From VRUE01 sp044867645 (GTDB lineage: Bacteria > Actinomycetota > Thermoleophilia > Solirubrobacterales > 70-9), in NCBI GenBank assembly GCA_044867645.1, contig JBIOVI010000025.1, forward strand, positions 97,006-161,005: a stretch of 64,000 nucleotides of DNA, in the 5' to 3' direction. The position numbers were made by a program, and so were the translations under genes. Shown one piece after another: positions 7,293 to 15,209 of this stretch. The notes under the pieces were generated by a model. It saw nothing but the letters and a program-made list of their open reading frames with translations, was not told where the DNA came from and did not search any database. The number at the start of each line of letters is the position of its first letter. Within the stretch, counting starts at the first letter, position 1.

Positions 7293-8282
7293 TCAGAGGC
7301 TCCCCTCTAGGGCAGCCAGAGCTGCCTGCACCACATGCTCCTCGTGCGGCATCGCCGCCTGCTCGAGCCGCTTCGAGTACGGCATGTGAACGTCGGCGCC
7401 GGTCACTCGCTGCACCGGCGCATCGAGGTGGTCGAAGGCCTGCTCGGCGATCAGCGCCGCCAGATTGGCGCCGACGCCGCCGTGGGGCCAGCCCTCCTCG
7501 ACGATCACCGCTCGGTTCGTCTTTCGCACCGACTCGAGGATCGTGTCGAGGTCGAGCGGCCGCAGCGTGCGCGGGTCGATCACCTCGACCTCGATCCCAT
7601 GCTCGTGGGCGAGCGTTCGTGCCGCCTCCTCGGCGACATGCGCCATCTTGAGGATGCCGACGATCGTGACGTCGGAGCCCCCGCGCCGCACCGCCGCCTC
7701 GCCGAAGCGCAGCACCTCCTCGCCGTCGCCCGGAACCTCGCCGCGGCTGCCGTAGAGGCTCTCGTGCTCGATGAAGATCACCGGGTTGTCGTCGCGGATC
7801 GCCGCCTTCAACAGCGCCTTGCCGTCGGCGGGGGTCGAGGGGCAGGCGACCAGCAGCCCAGGAACTTGGAGGAAGAGCGCCTCGAAGCTGTGCGAGTGGG
7901 TGGGGCCGAGTTGGTGGCCGCCACCGCCGGGCATCCTGATCACCAGCGGCACCCGTGCCTGGCCGTTGAACATGTAGGGAATCGCCGCCGCGTGGTTGAC
8001 GATCTGGTCAAGTGCCAGCAACGAGAAGTTGACGGTCATCAGCTCGACCACAGGCCGCAGGCCGCCCATCGCTGCGCCGACCCCGGTGCCGACGATCGTG
8101 TTCTCGGAGATCGGCGTGTCGCGCACACGACGCTCGCCGAACTCCTCCAGCAGCCCTTCGGTCACCTTGAACGCGCCCTGGAAGACGCCGACGTCCTCGC
8201 CCATCACGAAGACCGCCTCGTCACGGCGCATCTCCTCAACCATCGCGTCACGCAGCGCTTCTCGCATCCGCAGCGTCGCCAT
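7293..8282 (-). CDS. pdhB: Pyruvate dehydrogenase E1 component, beta subunit
   Basis: A 329-residue transketolase-like beta subunit that pairs with PdhA to bind thiamine diphosphate and decarboxylate pyruvate. Family segments include VFVMGEDVGVFQGAFKVT (residues 25-42), DTPISENTIVGTGVGAA, MPGGGGHQLGPTHSHS and the C-terminal VIVEEGWPHGGVGANLAA. Length and motif order match E1-beta proteins. The start codon overlaps the pdhA stop by 1 bp. Branched-chain 2-oxoacid substrates cannot be excluded by sequence alone, but the neighbouring PDH-type E1-alpha favours pyruvate. Confidence 0.94.
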   Translation of the reverse strand: MATLRMREALRDAMVEEMRRDEAVFVMGEDVGVFQGAFKVTEGLLEEFGERRVRDTPISENTIVGTGVGAAMGGLRPVVELMTVNFSLLALDQIVNHAAAIPYMFNGQARVPLVIRMPGGGGHQLGPTHSHSFEALFLQVPGLLVACPSTPADGKALLKAAIRDDNPVIFIEHESLYGSRGEVPGDGEEVLRFGEAAVRRGGSDVTIVGILKMAHVAEEAARTLAHEHGIEVEVIDPRTLRPLDLDTILESVRKTNRAVIVEEGWPHGGVGANLAALIAEQAFDHLDAPVQRVTGADVHMPYSKRLEQAAMPHEEHVVQAALAALEGSL

Positions 8283-9487
8283 CAGTCGGTCGCCTCCTCG
8301 GATACCTCTTGCTCCTCGACCTCACCGGCCACCTCCGGCTCGGATCCCTCTTGGGCGTCGCCCTGCTCAGCCGGATTGGGGCGCGGTCCATCCGGCTGGC
8401 CGGCGTAGGCGGCGCCGGCTTCGGCCAGCTCCCGCGCCGTGTCTGGCATCGCCTCCTCCCGCTCGCCCCGGTGCGGCTCGGGACTGCGCTCGTCGACCGC
8501 GTACCAGCCGGCGTCGCTGTCGACCACATAGAGGCTTTCGTAGAGGGTGTCGAGCGCCGGTTCGGATGAGGAGTCGGCGAACTCGACCGCCTCCACCACT
8601 CGCTCCTCGGCCCTGTCGCGGACCTCCCGCACCTCGCGCTCGCCGAGCACTCCGGCCTCGACGCAGCGTCGCGCGAATGCCTCGATCGGGTCTTTCTGCT
8701 GCCACTCCTCGACCTCCTCGCGCTCCCGGTACACCTCGGGGTCGGCGGCGGAGTGCCCGCGGTAGCGGTAGGTGAAGGCCTCGAGGATGGTCGGGCGGCG
8801 CTCCTCGCGGGCCTGGTGGATCCCCTCGGCGACCCCCTCGCGGACCGCGATCACGTCCATGCCGTCGATCCGCTCGCCGGGAATGCCGTAGCCCTCCGCC
8901 TTCTTTGAGAGGTCGGTCTGGGCCGAGTGCCGCTCGACCGAGGTGCCCATCCCGTAGAGGTTGTTCTCGACCAGGAAGAAGACGGGCAGCTGCCAGAGCG
9001 CCGCCAGGTTCATCGTCTCGCCGAAGTTGCCGGTGTTGGAGGCGCCGTCGCCGAACATGCAGACGGTGACCGCGTCCTCGCCCTTGTACTCGGAGGAGAG
9101 GGCGAGCCCGGCGGCGATCGGCAGGTTGCCGCCGACGATCCCGTAGCCGCCCATAAAGCGGTTCTCGCGGTCGAAGATGTGCATCGATCCGCCGCGCCCG
9201 CCGCTGGTGCCGTCGACCCGGCCGAACAGCTCCGCCATCACCCGCTTCGGATCGGTGCCGCGGGCGATCGCGTGGCCGTGGGTGCGGTAGGTACCGATCA
9301 GGTAGTCCTCGGGGCGCATCACCGAGGTGGTGCCGACGATCGTCGCCTCCTCGCCAATCCCGAGGTGGAGGAAGCCACCCGCTTTTGCCCGTTGGTACTG
9401 CCGCCCGGCCTCCTCCTCGAAACGGCGGATCAGGGCCATACGCGCGAGCAGCTCGTAACAGGTGCTGGCGTCGGGTAGATCGGCCAC
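8282..9487 (-). CDS. pdhA: Pyruvate dehydrogenase E1 component, alpha subunit, with acidic tail
   Basis: A 401-residue thiamine-diphosphate enzyme subunit. The ThDP motif runs from GDGASNTGNFGE to LVENN (about residues 166-196), and the phosphorylation-loop region TYRYRGHSAADPEVYR is PDH-like. After about residue 335 the protein continues into a 65-residue, Ala/Glu/Pro-rich, acidic, low-complexity tail ending EVSEEATD, which ordinary bacterial E1-alpha proteins lack. Its start lies 10 bp downstream of the DsbA-like gene stop, and its stop overlaps the pdhB start. The tail may help assembly or may be neutral; nothing in the sequence decides. Confidence 0.94.
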   Translation of the reverse strand: MADLPDASTCYELLARMALIRRFEEEAGRQYQRAKAGGFLHLGIGEEATIVGTTSVMRPEDYLIGTYRTHGHAIARGTDPKRVMAELFGRVDGTSGGRGGSMHIFDRENRFMGGYGIVGGNLPIAAGLALSSEYKGEDAVTVCMFGDGASNTGNFGETMNLAALWQLPVFFLVENNLYGMGTSVERHSAQTDLSKKAEGYGIPGERIDGMDVIAVREGVAEGIHQAREERRPTILEAFTYRYRGHSAADPEVYREREEVEEWQQKDPIEAFARRCVEAGVLGEREVREVRDRAEERVVEAVEFADSSSEPALDTLYESLYVVDSDAGWYAVDERSPEPHRGEREEAMPDTARELAEAGAAYAGQPDGPRPNPAEQGDAQEGSEPEVAGEVEEQEVSEEATD

Positions 9488-9497
9488 GACCCTGACC

Positions 9498-10097
9498 TTA
9501 GCTCGCTGCCTCGACCGCCTCCTCGACCCTGTCGTCTCCCCAGAAGACCTCCCCGCCGACGGCGAGCGAGGGCACCCCGATCACGCCAAGCTCGGCGGCC
9601 TGCTCAGTCGCCTGGCGCAGGGCGTTCTTGACCACTTCGGTGCCGGCGGCTTTGAGCAGCGCGTTCGGGTGCAGCTCGCAGGCGGCGGCGGCGAGCAGGA
9701 CGTTGTCGGGCTCGCTCAGGTCGCGGCCCGCGGCGAAGGCCTGGCGGAAGGCGGCGAGGGCAAAGGAGACGGTGCGGCCGGTCTGCTTGGCGAAGGTCGC
9801 GACGCGCATCGCGAACAACATGTTCCCCGGCCACGGCTCGGGCCAGGCGAGCGCCGGCAACCCGTATTCCCTGGCCCGCCGCTCGACCTCGGCGATGCCA
9901 TCCTCGCGACCCGGGCCGTTGGCCCAGGAGTCGCGCCCGAAGCGCTGGAAGAGCCCACCGAGCAGGATCGGCTGCCACTCCGGCTGCTCCAGCTCGGCGT
10001 CGGTGAAGAGACCGCTGATCCGCTCCGCGGTCAGGTACGCGTAGGGCGAGCCCAGATCGAAGTAGAAAGTCGCCCTAGGCGTGGGTGGCCCAGCCAT
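9498..10097 (-). CDS. DsbA-fold protein, 2-hydroxychromene-2-carboxylate isomerase-like
   Basis: A 199-residue thioredoxin-fold protein of the DsbA/HCCA-isomerase group. It opens with TFYFDLGSPYAYL, typical of HCCA isomerases that replace the CxxC with Ser-Pro-Tyr, and ends with GVIGVPSLAVGGEVFWGDDR, holding the cis-Pro loop. There is no CxxC, so disulfide oxidation is unlikely, and glutathione- or thiol-dependent isomerisation is the family activity. It starts 23 bp inside the lpd 3' end and stops 10 bp before pdhA, so it is embedded in the pdh operon. Why a HCCA-like protein sits between E3 and E1 is not evident. Confidence 0.82.
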   Translation of the reverse strand: MAGPPTPRATFYFDLGSPYAYLTAERISGLFTDAELEQPEWQPILLGGLFQRFGRDSWANGPGREDGIAEVERRAREYGLPALAWPEPWPGNMLFAMRVATFAKQTGRTVSFALAAFRQAFAAGRDLSEPDNVLLAAAACELHPNALLKAAGTEVVKNALRQATEQAAELGVIGVPSLAVGGEVFWGDDRVEEAVEAAS

Positions 10098-11442
10098 CGA
10101 CTGCCCGCGCAGCTTCGAAGATCGCCTCGGAAATCGTCGGGTGGGGATGGACGATCCGCGCCAGCTCCTGGTAGCCGCCCTCCAGCGCCATCGTCGCGAC
10201 CAGCTCGGCGATCATGTCGCAGGCGCGGTTGCCGACGATGTGGGCGCCGAGGATCTCACCGTATTTGGAGTCGACGACCAGCTTGACCATGCCGTCTTTG
10301 TCGTCGTAGACCGTCGCCCCGCCGACCGCCCCCAGCTTCAGCTTGCCGACCTTGACATCGTGGCCTGCCTCCTTTGCGGCCGCCTCGGTGAGGCCGACGC
10401 TGGCGACCTGCGGGTGGCAGAAGGTGGCGCCGGCGACCAGGTTCTGATCGACCGGGTGGGTGGTGACCCCGGCGGCGTGCTCGACCGCGACGACCCCCTC
10501 GTCGGAGGCCTTGTGGGCGAGTGCCTTGGCGTTGACCAGGTCGCCGATCGCGTAGACCTGGGCGTTGGACGTCTGCCCGTACTCGTCGACCTTGACCTTG
10601 CCGTTCTCCTCCAACTCGATTCCGGCCGCCTCCAGCCCCAGCCCCTCGACATCGGAGCCGCGGCCGCCGGCGACGCAGAGGTGGTCGACCTCGGCGGAGC
10701 TGTCGCCATAGGTGAACTTGACCGAGCTGGCGCCGACCTCGACGTTCTCGACCGGGCTGCCGGTGGAGACCGTGATGTTCTGCTTCTTGAAGGCGCGCTC
10801 GACGACCCGGGCCATGTCCTTGTCCTCGGCGGGGAGGATCTGGTCGAGCATCTCGATCAGCAGCACCTCGGTGCCGAAGCGGCCGTAGGCGGAGGCGATC
10901 TCGCAACCGGAGGCGCCGGCACCGACCACCGCGATCTTCGCCGGTTGCTCGGGCAGCGACCAGGCGCCCCAGGTGTCGAGGACGCGCTCGCCGAACTCGA
11001 CTCCGGGGATCGGCCGCGGGACCGAGCCGGTGGCAAGCACCACGGCGCCGGCCTCGTAGACCTCGTCGCCGACCTTGACATTGCCCTCGGCGGTCAGCTC
11101 GCCGTCGCCCTCGATCGACTTCACCTTGTTTTTGTCCCAGAGCATCTTCACCCCGCCCGAGAGCGAGTCCGAGACGGCGGCTCGGCGTTTGCCCAGCGCG
11201 TCCCAGTCGATCCTGGCGTTCTCGACGACCAGCCCCAGCTCTGCGCTGTTACGGGCGTGGTCGTAGAGCTCGGCGGTGTGGAGGACCGTCTTGGCCGGGA
11301 TGCAGGCGTAGTTGAGGCAGCGACCGCCGGGCTTGTCCCGCTCCACCACGGCGGTCTTCTTACCCAGCTGGGCGGCGCGGATCGCGGCGACGTAGCCGCC
11401 GGGGCCCCCGCCAATGACGATCACGTCGAACGAATCGGCCAT
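10075..11442 (-). CDS. lpdA: Dihydrolipoyl dehydrogenase (E3)
   Basis: A 455-residue FAD-dependent enzyme that reoxidises dihydrolipoamide with NAD. Visible features are the FAD-binding VIGGGPGGYVAAIRAAQLG (residues 9-27), the redox disulfide GGRCLNYACIPAK (one residue longer than the common CxNxGC pattern: C-L-N-Y-A-C), the NAD-binding VVGAGASGCEIASAYGRFG, the FAD segment YAIGDL, and the C-terminal HPHPTISEA with the catalytic His-Glu pair. It is the first gene of the pdh operon, 31 bp downstream of a small membrane-protein gene. The E3 could also serve glycine cleavage or other dehydrogenases. Confidence 0.95.
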   Translation of the reverse strand: MADSFDVIVIGGGPGGYVAAIRAAQLGKKTAVVERDKPGGRCLNYACIPAKTVLHTAELYDHARNSAELGLVVENARIDWDALGKRRAAVSDSLSGGVKMLWDKNKVKSIEGDGELTAEGNVKVGDEVYEAGAVVLATGSVPRPIPGVEFGERVLDTWGAWSLPEQPAKIAVVGAGASGCEIASAYGRFGTEVLLIEMLDQILPAEDKDMARVVERAFKKQNITVSTGSPVENVEVGASSVKFTYGDSSAEVDHLCVAGGRGSDVEGLGLEAAGIELEENGKVKVDEYGQTSNAQVYAIGDLVNAKALAHKASDEGVVAVEHAAGVTTHPVDQNLVAGATFCHPQVASVGLTEAAAKEAGHDVKVGKLKLGAVGGATVYDDKDGMVKLVVDSKYGEILGAHIVGNRACDMIAELVATMALEGGYQELARIVHPHPTISEAIFEAARAVDGWATHA

Positions 11443-11473
11443 CGATCCTGAGCCTATAGAAACCCTGGCGCGT

Positions 11474-11977
11474 CTACTCCCGGCTCGGCATCTGGATCCG
11501 CGCCATCGCTTTGACCATGAAGTAGAAGAAGGTGCCGGCGACTGCGAGCAGGCCCAGCGTGACCGCGAACTGGGCGACGCTCGCTGCCTGCACAGCGAGG
11601 CCGAAGACGGCGCTGAAGATGAGGAAGACGAGCAGCAGCTGGAAGCCGAGCACGGCCCAGTAGCGCGCCCGCCACATTCCCCACGCCATGATCCCCATCA
11701 GCAGGGCGGGTGCAAGCACCTGCGCCAAGCGCGGTTTCTCGCCGTTGACCTCGGCGCCGGCCAGGTAGCTGACGACGATCGAGAGGGCGATCAGGGCCGC
11801 GACCACTGCGCCGATCGTCACCACCAGCGGCCGCTCCCCCTCGGCAAGCGGTGGCAGGCTCTCCCGGACTTCCTGGTTGCGCTGCTCGGCGCGGGCGTAG
11901 CCCTCCTTCATCCGCTCGCGTGGGGTGGGGGTGGGGGAGGCGCCCCGCTGCTTGCGCTTGCGGGGGTGGTCAGCCAC
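11474..11977 (-). CDS. Small four-helix membrane protein of unknown function
   Basis: A 167-residue protein with a basic, Pro-rich cytoplasmic N-terminus (ADHPRKRKQRGASPTPTPRE) and four hydrophobic segments: TIGAVVAALIALSIVVSYLAG, LAPALLMGIMAWGM, AVLGFQLLLVFLIFSAVFGL and FAVTLGLLAVAGTFFYFMV. The GTG start at 11977 overlaps the thiE stop by 8 bp, so it is probably coupled to thiE. Upstream reading in the same frame is antisense-like noise. Related small proteins are common next to thiamine or housekeeping genes in actinobacteria, but no function is established that I can name. Confidence 0.75.
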   Translation of the reverse strand: MADHPRKRKQRGASPTPTPRERMKEGYARAEQRNQEVRESLPPLAEGERPLVVTIGAVVAALIALSIVVSYLAGAEVNGEKPRLAQVLAPALLMGIMAWGMWRARYWAVLGFQLLLVFLIFSAVFGLAVQAASVAQFAVTLGLLAVAGTFFYFMVKAMARIQMPSRE

Positions 11978-12656
11978 CCGGCGCGGCCTCCCCGACCGAG
12001 GCCAGCGCTCTCCGCAGCGCGGCGGCGGCCGCGGCGGGATCGTCGGCGTCGCGAATCGCCCGCACGACGCCAAGCCGCCGCGCCCCGGCGGCGACCACGT
12101 CGGCCGCGTTCGCGGTGTCGATGCCGCCGATTGCGAAGAAGGGGCGGGGGGCGTCGCCGGCGGCGTGCTCGACCAGGCCGAGGCCGACCCCCGGCCGCCC
12201 CTCTTTGGTCGGCGTCTCCCAGACAGGACCGACGCTGACGTAGTCCACCGGCTGCTCGGCGGAGGCCGCAAGCTGCTGCTCGGAGTGCGTGGATAGGCCG
12301 AGGATCGCGTCTGGGCCGAGGATCTCCCGCGCCTCCGTCGCGGCCACATCGTCCTGTCCCACGTGGACCCCGTCGGCGTCGCAGGACTGCGCCAGGTAGG
12401 GGTCGTCGTTGACGATGAAGAGGGCGCTGTAGGTGTCGCAGAGACGGCGGAAGGTCTGCGCCGAGCGCTCGATCTCGTCCCGTCCCAACTCCTTCTCGCG
12501 CAGCTGGACGATGTCGACGCCGCCGTTCAGCGCAGCCTGCAGCAGGGCTTCCGGCTCCTCTCCCCGGGGCCGCGCCTCGCAGACGAAATAGAGGCGCGCG
12601 GTGCGCAATCGCTCGCGCCGCAGCGGGCCGCGGGCCTGTGGGGGTGCCAAGCTCAC
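11970..12656 (-). CDS. thiE: Thiamine-phosphate synthase
   Basis: A 228-residue TIM-barrel enzyme joining HMP-pyrophosphate and thiazole phosphate to thiamine phosphate. Family motifs are DIVQLREKEL (pyrophosphate site), FIVNDDPYLAQSCDADGVHVGQDD, THSEQQL, DYVSVGPVWETPTKEG (P-rich loop, TPTK) and FFAIGGIDTANAADVVAAGA. GTG 12656 is preferred: a CATAAT hexamer lies 6 nt upstream (12663-12668), as for a leaderless transcript. TTG 12650, with GAGAGG five bases before it, is an alternative. The gene is divergent from thiO, and the riboswitch between them is oriented toward thiO only, so thiE seems to escape direct TPP control. Confidence 0.93.
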   Translation of the reverse strand: MSLAPPQARGPLRRERLRTARLYFVCEARPRGEEPEALLQAALNGGVDIVQLREKELGRDEIERSAQTFRRLCDTYSALFIVNDDPYLAQSCDADGVHVGQDDVAATEAREILGPDAILGLSTHSEQQLAASAEQPVDYVSVGPVWETPTKEGRPGVGLGLVEHAAGDAPRPFFAIGGIDTANAADVVAAGARRLGVVRAIRDADDPAAAAAALRRALASVGEAAPGG

Positions 12657-12662
12657 CTCTCG

Positions 12663-12668
12663 ATTATG
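12663..12668 (-). promoter_or_regulatory. Putative -10 element for leaderless thiE
   Basis: The minus-strand hexamer CATAAT (5 of 6 to TATAAT) ends exactly 6 nt before GTG 12656. No convincing -35 is seen. This spacing recurs at several other genes in the window. Confidence 0.4.
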
Positions 12669-12704
12669 GCTTGCGCAGCCTCCGAGAGGGGTAGCATCGG
12701 TGGC

Positions 12705-12805
12705 GTAACGGGAGCCCATGGCGTTCCCTCAGGGACGCCGAGGCTGAGAGGGTGGCATCGAGGCCACCGACCGTCTGGACCTGATCCGGGTAATGCCGGC
12801 GGAGG
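12705..12805 (+). promoter_or_regulatory. TPP riboswitch (THI element) controlling thiO-thiSG
   Basis: The conserved aptamer blocks occur in order: ACGGGAGCCC; an extended P3 hairpin GGCGT...ACGCC; GGCTGAGAG with CTGAGA at 12744-12749; an accessory hairpin GGTGGC/GCCACC; then CCTGATCCGGGTAATGCCGG (12780-12799). The ribosome site GGAGG (12801-12805) follows the last conserved GCCGGC directly and is 5 nt from GTG 12811. Ligand binding would therefore hide the ribosome site, so translational control is the likely mode; no terminator follows the aptamer. Confidence 0.93.
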
Positions 12806-12810
12806 CAAGT

Positions 12811-13962
12811 GTGAGCGAGCGCAGTTACGACGCAGTAATCGTTGGAGGTGGGGCGATCGGCCTCTCCTGCGCCTGGCGCGCCGCACAGCGGGGCGCTCGG
12901 GTTGCCCTGGTCGAGAAGGAGCACCCCCCGGCAGGCGCGACGCGGGTCGCCGCGGGGATGCTGGCGCCGGTCGGCGAGCTCGCCTTCGGCGAGCCGGAGC
13001 TGCTGAAAATGACTTTGGCGGCGGCCGAGCTCTATCCGCGCTTCGTCACCGAGCTCGAGGCCGCGAGTGGGATCTCCACCGGATACTCGAGCTGCGGCGC
13101 TCTGCACGTCGCGCTCGACCGCGACGAGGCGACGGAGCTGCGGCGGGTCCACGAGCTGCAGCGCTCGCTCGGGCTCGGCGCCGAGTGGCTGCCGCCGCGC
13201 CGCTGCCGCGAGCTGGAGCCCGGGCTCACCCCGTCCTTCAACGGCGGCGTCCATGCTCCCGGCGAGGGGTCGGTCGACCCGCGGGCGCTCGCCGCGGCGC
13301 TGCTGGCGGCGCTTGTTGCGGAGGGCGTCGACGTGTTGAGCGGCACGGAGGTTGCGGAGGCGCTATTCGAGGGCGAGCGGATCGTCGGGGTGCGCACCGA
13401 CACCGGTGAGGACCTGCGCGCAGCCGCGGTCGTTCTCGCGACCGGTGTCTGGTCCGCCGAGGCCAGGTGGCTGCCGGAGTACGCCCGTCCGCCCGTCCGC
13501 CCGGTCAAGGGGCAGATCCTCGAGCTTCGCGCCCGCGACGGAGCCGCGCCCTGCGAGCGGATCGTCGCCTCCGAGCGCGTCTACCTCGTGCCCCGCCCCG
13601 ACGGTCGGCTGATCGCCGGCGCCACCGTCGAGGAGCAGGGCTTCGACACGGCGGTCACGGCGGGCGGCGTCCACGAGCTGCTGCGCGAGTCCTACCGCCT
13701 GCTGCCCGACGTCGCCGAGATGGAGCTGGTCGAGGCCACCGCCGGCCTGCGGCCGGGAACGCCCGACAACCTGCCCCGGGTCGGTCTGTCCCCGGTCGAT
13801 GGGCTGCTCTGGGCCACCGGTCATTACCGCAACGGGATCCTGCTGGCGCCGCTGGCCGCCAACGCGATTGCCGATCTGCTCGCCACAGACCGGCCCGTCC
13901 GTTCGCGGTTTTGGTCGCATACCGACCAAAAGTACGAACGGACGAGTGGGGTCACCGGATGA
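12811..13962 (+). CDS. thiO: Glycine oxidase
   Basis: A 383-residue FAD amine oxidase producing iminoglycine for thiazole synthesis. It opens with a dinucleotide fold, VIVGGGAIGLSCAWRAA, has GGVHAPGEGSVDPRALAAAL, and ends with the FAD loop TAGLRPGTPDNLPRVG and ATGHYRNGILLAPLAA. The start is GTG 12811 (SERSYDAV). The in-frame ATG 12793 lies inside the conserved TPP aptamer and can be ruled out. The last 25 codons (from about 13890) carry a strong hairpin and encode an odd tail, RSRFWSHTDQKYERT. The stop overlaps the thiSG start by 4 bp. Confidence 0.93.
   Translation: MSERSYDAVIVGGGAIGLSCAWRAAQRGARVALVEKEHPPAGATRVAAGMLAPVGELAFGEPELLKMTLAAAELYPRFVTELEAASGISTGYSSCGALHVALDRDEATELRRVHELQRSLGLGAEWLPPRRCRELEPGLTPSFNGGVHAPGEGSVDPRALAAALLAALVAEGVDVLSGTEVAEALFEGERIVGVRTDTGEDLRAAAVVLATGVWSAEARWLPEYARPPVRPVKGQILELRARDGAAPCERIVASERVYLVPRPDGRLIAGATVEEQGFDTAVTAGGVHELLRESYRLLPDVAEMELVEATAGLRPGTPDNLPRVGLSPVDGLLWATGHYRNGILLAPLAANAIADLLATDRPVRSRFWSHTDQKYERTSGVTG
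13896..13944. repeat. Stem-loop within the 3' end of thiO
   Basis: Outer arms CGTCCGTTCG (13896-13905) and CGAACGGACG (13935-13944) and inner arms TTTTGGTCG (13909-13917) and CGACCAAAA (13923-13931) form a 19-bp stem. A 3x3 internal loop separates the two parts and the apical loop is 5 nt. It encodes the last residues of ThiO just ahead of the thiSG start. Confidence 0.8.
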
Positions 13963-14945
13963 GGGTCGATCTGAACGGCGAGACGCGCGAGCTGCCCGAC
14001 GGCGCGACGCTCGCCGACGCGGTGCACGTGAGCGGCGCCGCGCCGCAGGGCAGGGGGGTCGCCGTCGCGCTCGACGGCGAGGTGGTGCCGCGCGCCGAGT
14101 GGGACTCGACGCCATTGGCGGAGGGGTGCAAGGTCGAGGTCCTGGCGGCGATCCAAGGTGGCGCCCCCGACGACGAGCCGGGCTGGGAGCTGGGCGGCCG
14201 CCGTTGGTCCTCACGCCTGATCGCCGGGACCGGCGGCTTCCGCTCGCTGGAGCAGATGGAGGAGGCGCTGGTCGCCTCCGGCGCCGAGATCGTCACCGTC
14301 GCCCTACGCCGCATCGACCCGGCGGCGAAGGGCTCGGTGCTCGACGTGCTCGACCGTCTTGGCCTCTTCGCCCTGCCTAATACGGCGGGCTGCTTCACCG
14401 CGCGCGACGCGGTCCGCACCGCGCGCCTCGCCCGCGAGGCATTTGAGACCGACTGGATCAAGCTCGAGGTGATCGGAGACGACCGCACCCTCTACCCGGA
14501 CGCGGTCGAGCTGCTCGACGCCGCCGAGACCCTGGTCGGCGAGGGCTTCACCGTCCTCCCCTACACCAACGACGACCCGATCCTCGCCCGCCGCCTCGAG
14601 GAGGCCGGCTGCGACGCAGTGATGCCGCTCGGCTCCCCGATCGGCTCCGGCGCCGGCATCCGCAACCCCTACAACGTCGCGATCATCGCCGAGCGAGCCG
14701 CGGTGCCGGTCGTCCTCGACGCCGGCATCGGCACCGCCTCCGACGCCGCTCTGGCAATGGAGCTTGGCTGCGACGCGGTGATGGCCGCCAGCTCTATCTT
14801 CGGCGCCGAGGACCCGACCGCTATGGCCACCGCCCTGCGCGGCGCGGTCGAGGCGGGGCACGCGGCGCGCCGCGCCGGCCGAATCCCCCGCCGCACCCAC
14901 GCCGAGGCCTCCACGCCCGAGGAGGGCCTGCCCGAGCTCTCATAG
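13959..14945 (+). CDS. thiG: ThiS-ThiG fusion: sulfur carrier plus thiazole synthase
   Basis: A 328-residue fused protein. Residues 1-68 are a complete ThiS ubiquitin-fold sulfur carrier (MRVDLNGETRELPDGATL...) ending in VEVLAAIQGG. Residues 77-328 are thiazole synthase, with IAGTGGF, the Schiff-base Lys168 in WIKLEV, PYTNDDPILARRLEEAGCDA, MPLGSPIGSGAGI and a phosphate-binding GIGTASDAALAMELG. The carrier needs a C-terminal thiocarboxylate on Gly-Gly, yet here the glycines are internal, so cleavage or an altered sulfur route is implied. The ATG at 13959 overlaps the thiO stop. NCBI uses 'bifunctional sulfur carrier/thiazole synthase' names for comparable proteins, so the fusion is not unique. 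Confidence 0.93.
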   Translation: MRVDLNGETRELPDGATLADAVHVSGAAPQGRGVAVALDGEVVPRAEWDSTPLAEGCKVEVLAAIQGGAPDDEPGWELGGRRWSSRLIAGTGGFRSLEQMEEALVASGAEIVTVALRRIDPAAKGSVLDVLDRLGLFALPNTAGCFTARDAVRTARLAREAFETDWIKLEVIGDDRTLYPDAVELLDAAETLVGEGFTVLPYTNDDPILARRLEEAGCDAVMPLGSPIGSGAGIRNPYNVAIIAERAAVPVVLDAGIGTASDAALAMELGCDAVMAASSIFGAEDPTAMATALRGAVEAGHAARRAGRIPRRTHAEASTPEEGLPELS

Positions 14946-14998
14946 TCGCGGGCGGCTTGCCGCAGACCGCTCAGTAATCCATCTACCATGGTCCGCGC

Positions 14999-15072
14999 GC
15001 CCCTGTAGCTCAGTTGGTTAGAGCGGCGGCCTTTTAAGCCGCGCGGCGCGGGTTCGAATCCCGCCGGGGGCA
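14999..15072 (+). tRNA. tRNA-Lys (anticodon TTT)
   Basis: A 74-nt cloverleaf: acceptor GCCCCTG pairs with CGGGGGC, D-stem GCTC/GAGC, anticodon stem GCGGC/GCCGC around CTTTTAA (anticodon TTT), T-arm GCGGGTTCGAATCCCGC, discriminator A, no encoded CCA. The next gene's coding-like frame begins immediately after it. Confidence 0.94.
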
Positions 15073-15209
15073 CTACGGGTGCCAGTAGCGACAACGAGAC
15101 CGATGGCGATCCCGATTCGAAGGGCGCAAGGCGAGATTGGGAGCTCCTCCGCCAGCCCTGCGACGTCGAGGAGCAGGACGAGCTGCGGCTCGACCGGATC
15201 CGCGCCGAG

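Noticed and set aside
12793..12810. ATG 12793 as thiO start
   Set aside because: It lies in the invariant core of the TPP aptamer; GTG 12811 has a correctly spaced GGAGG.
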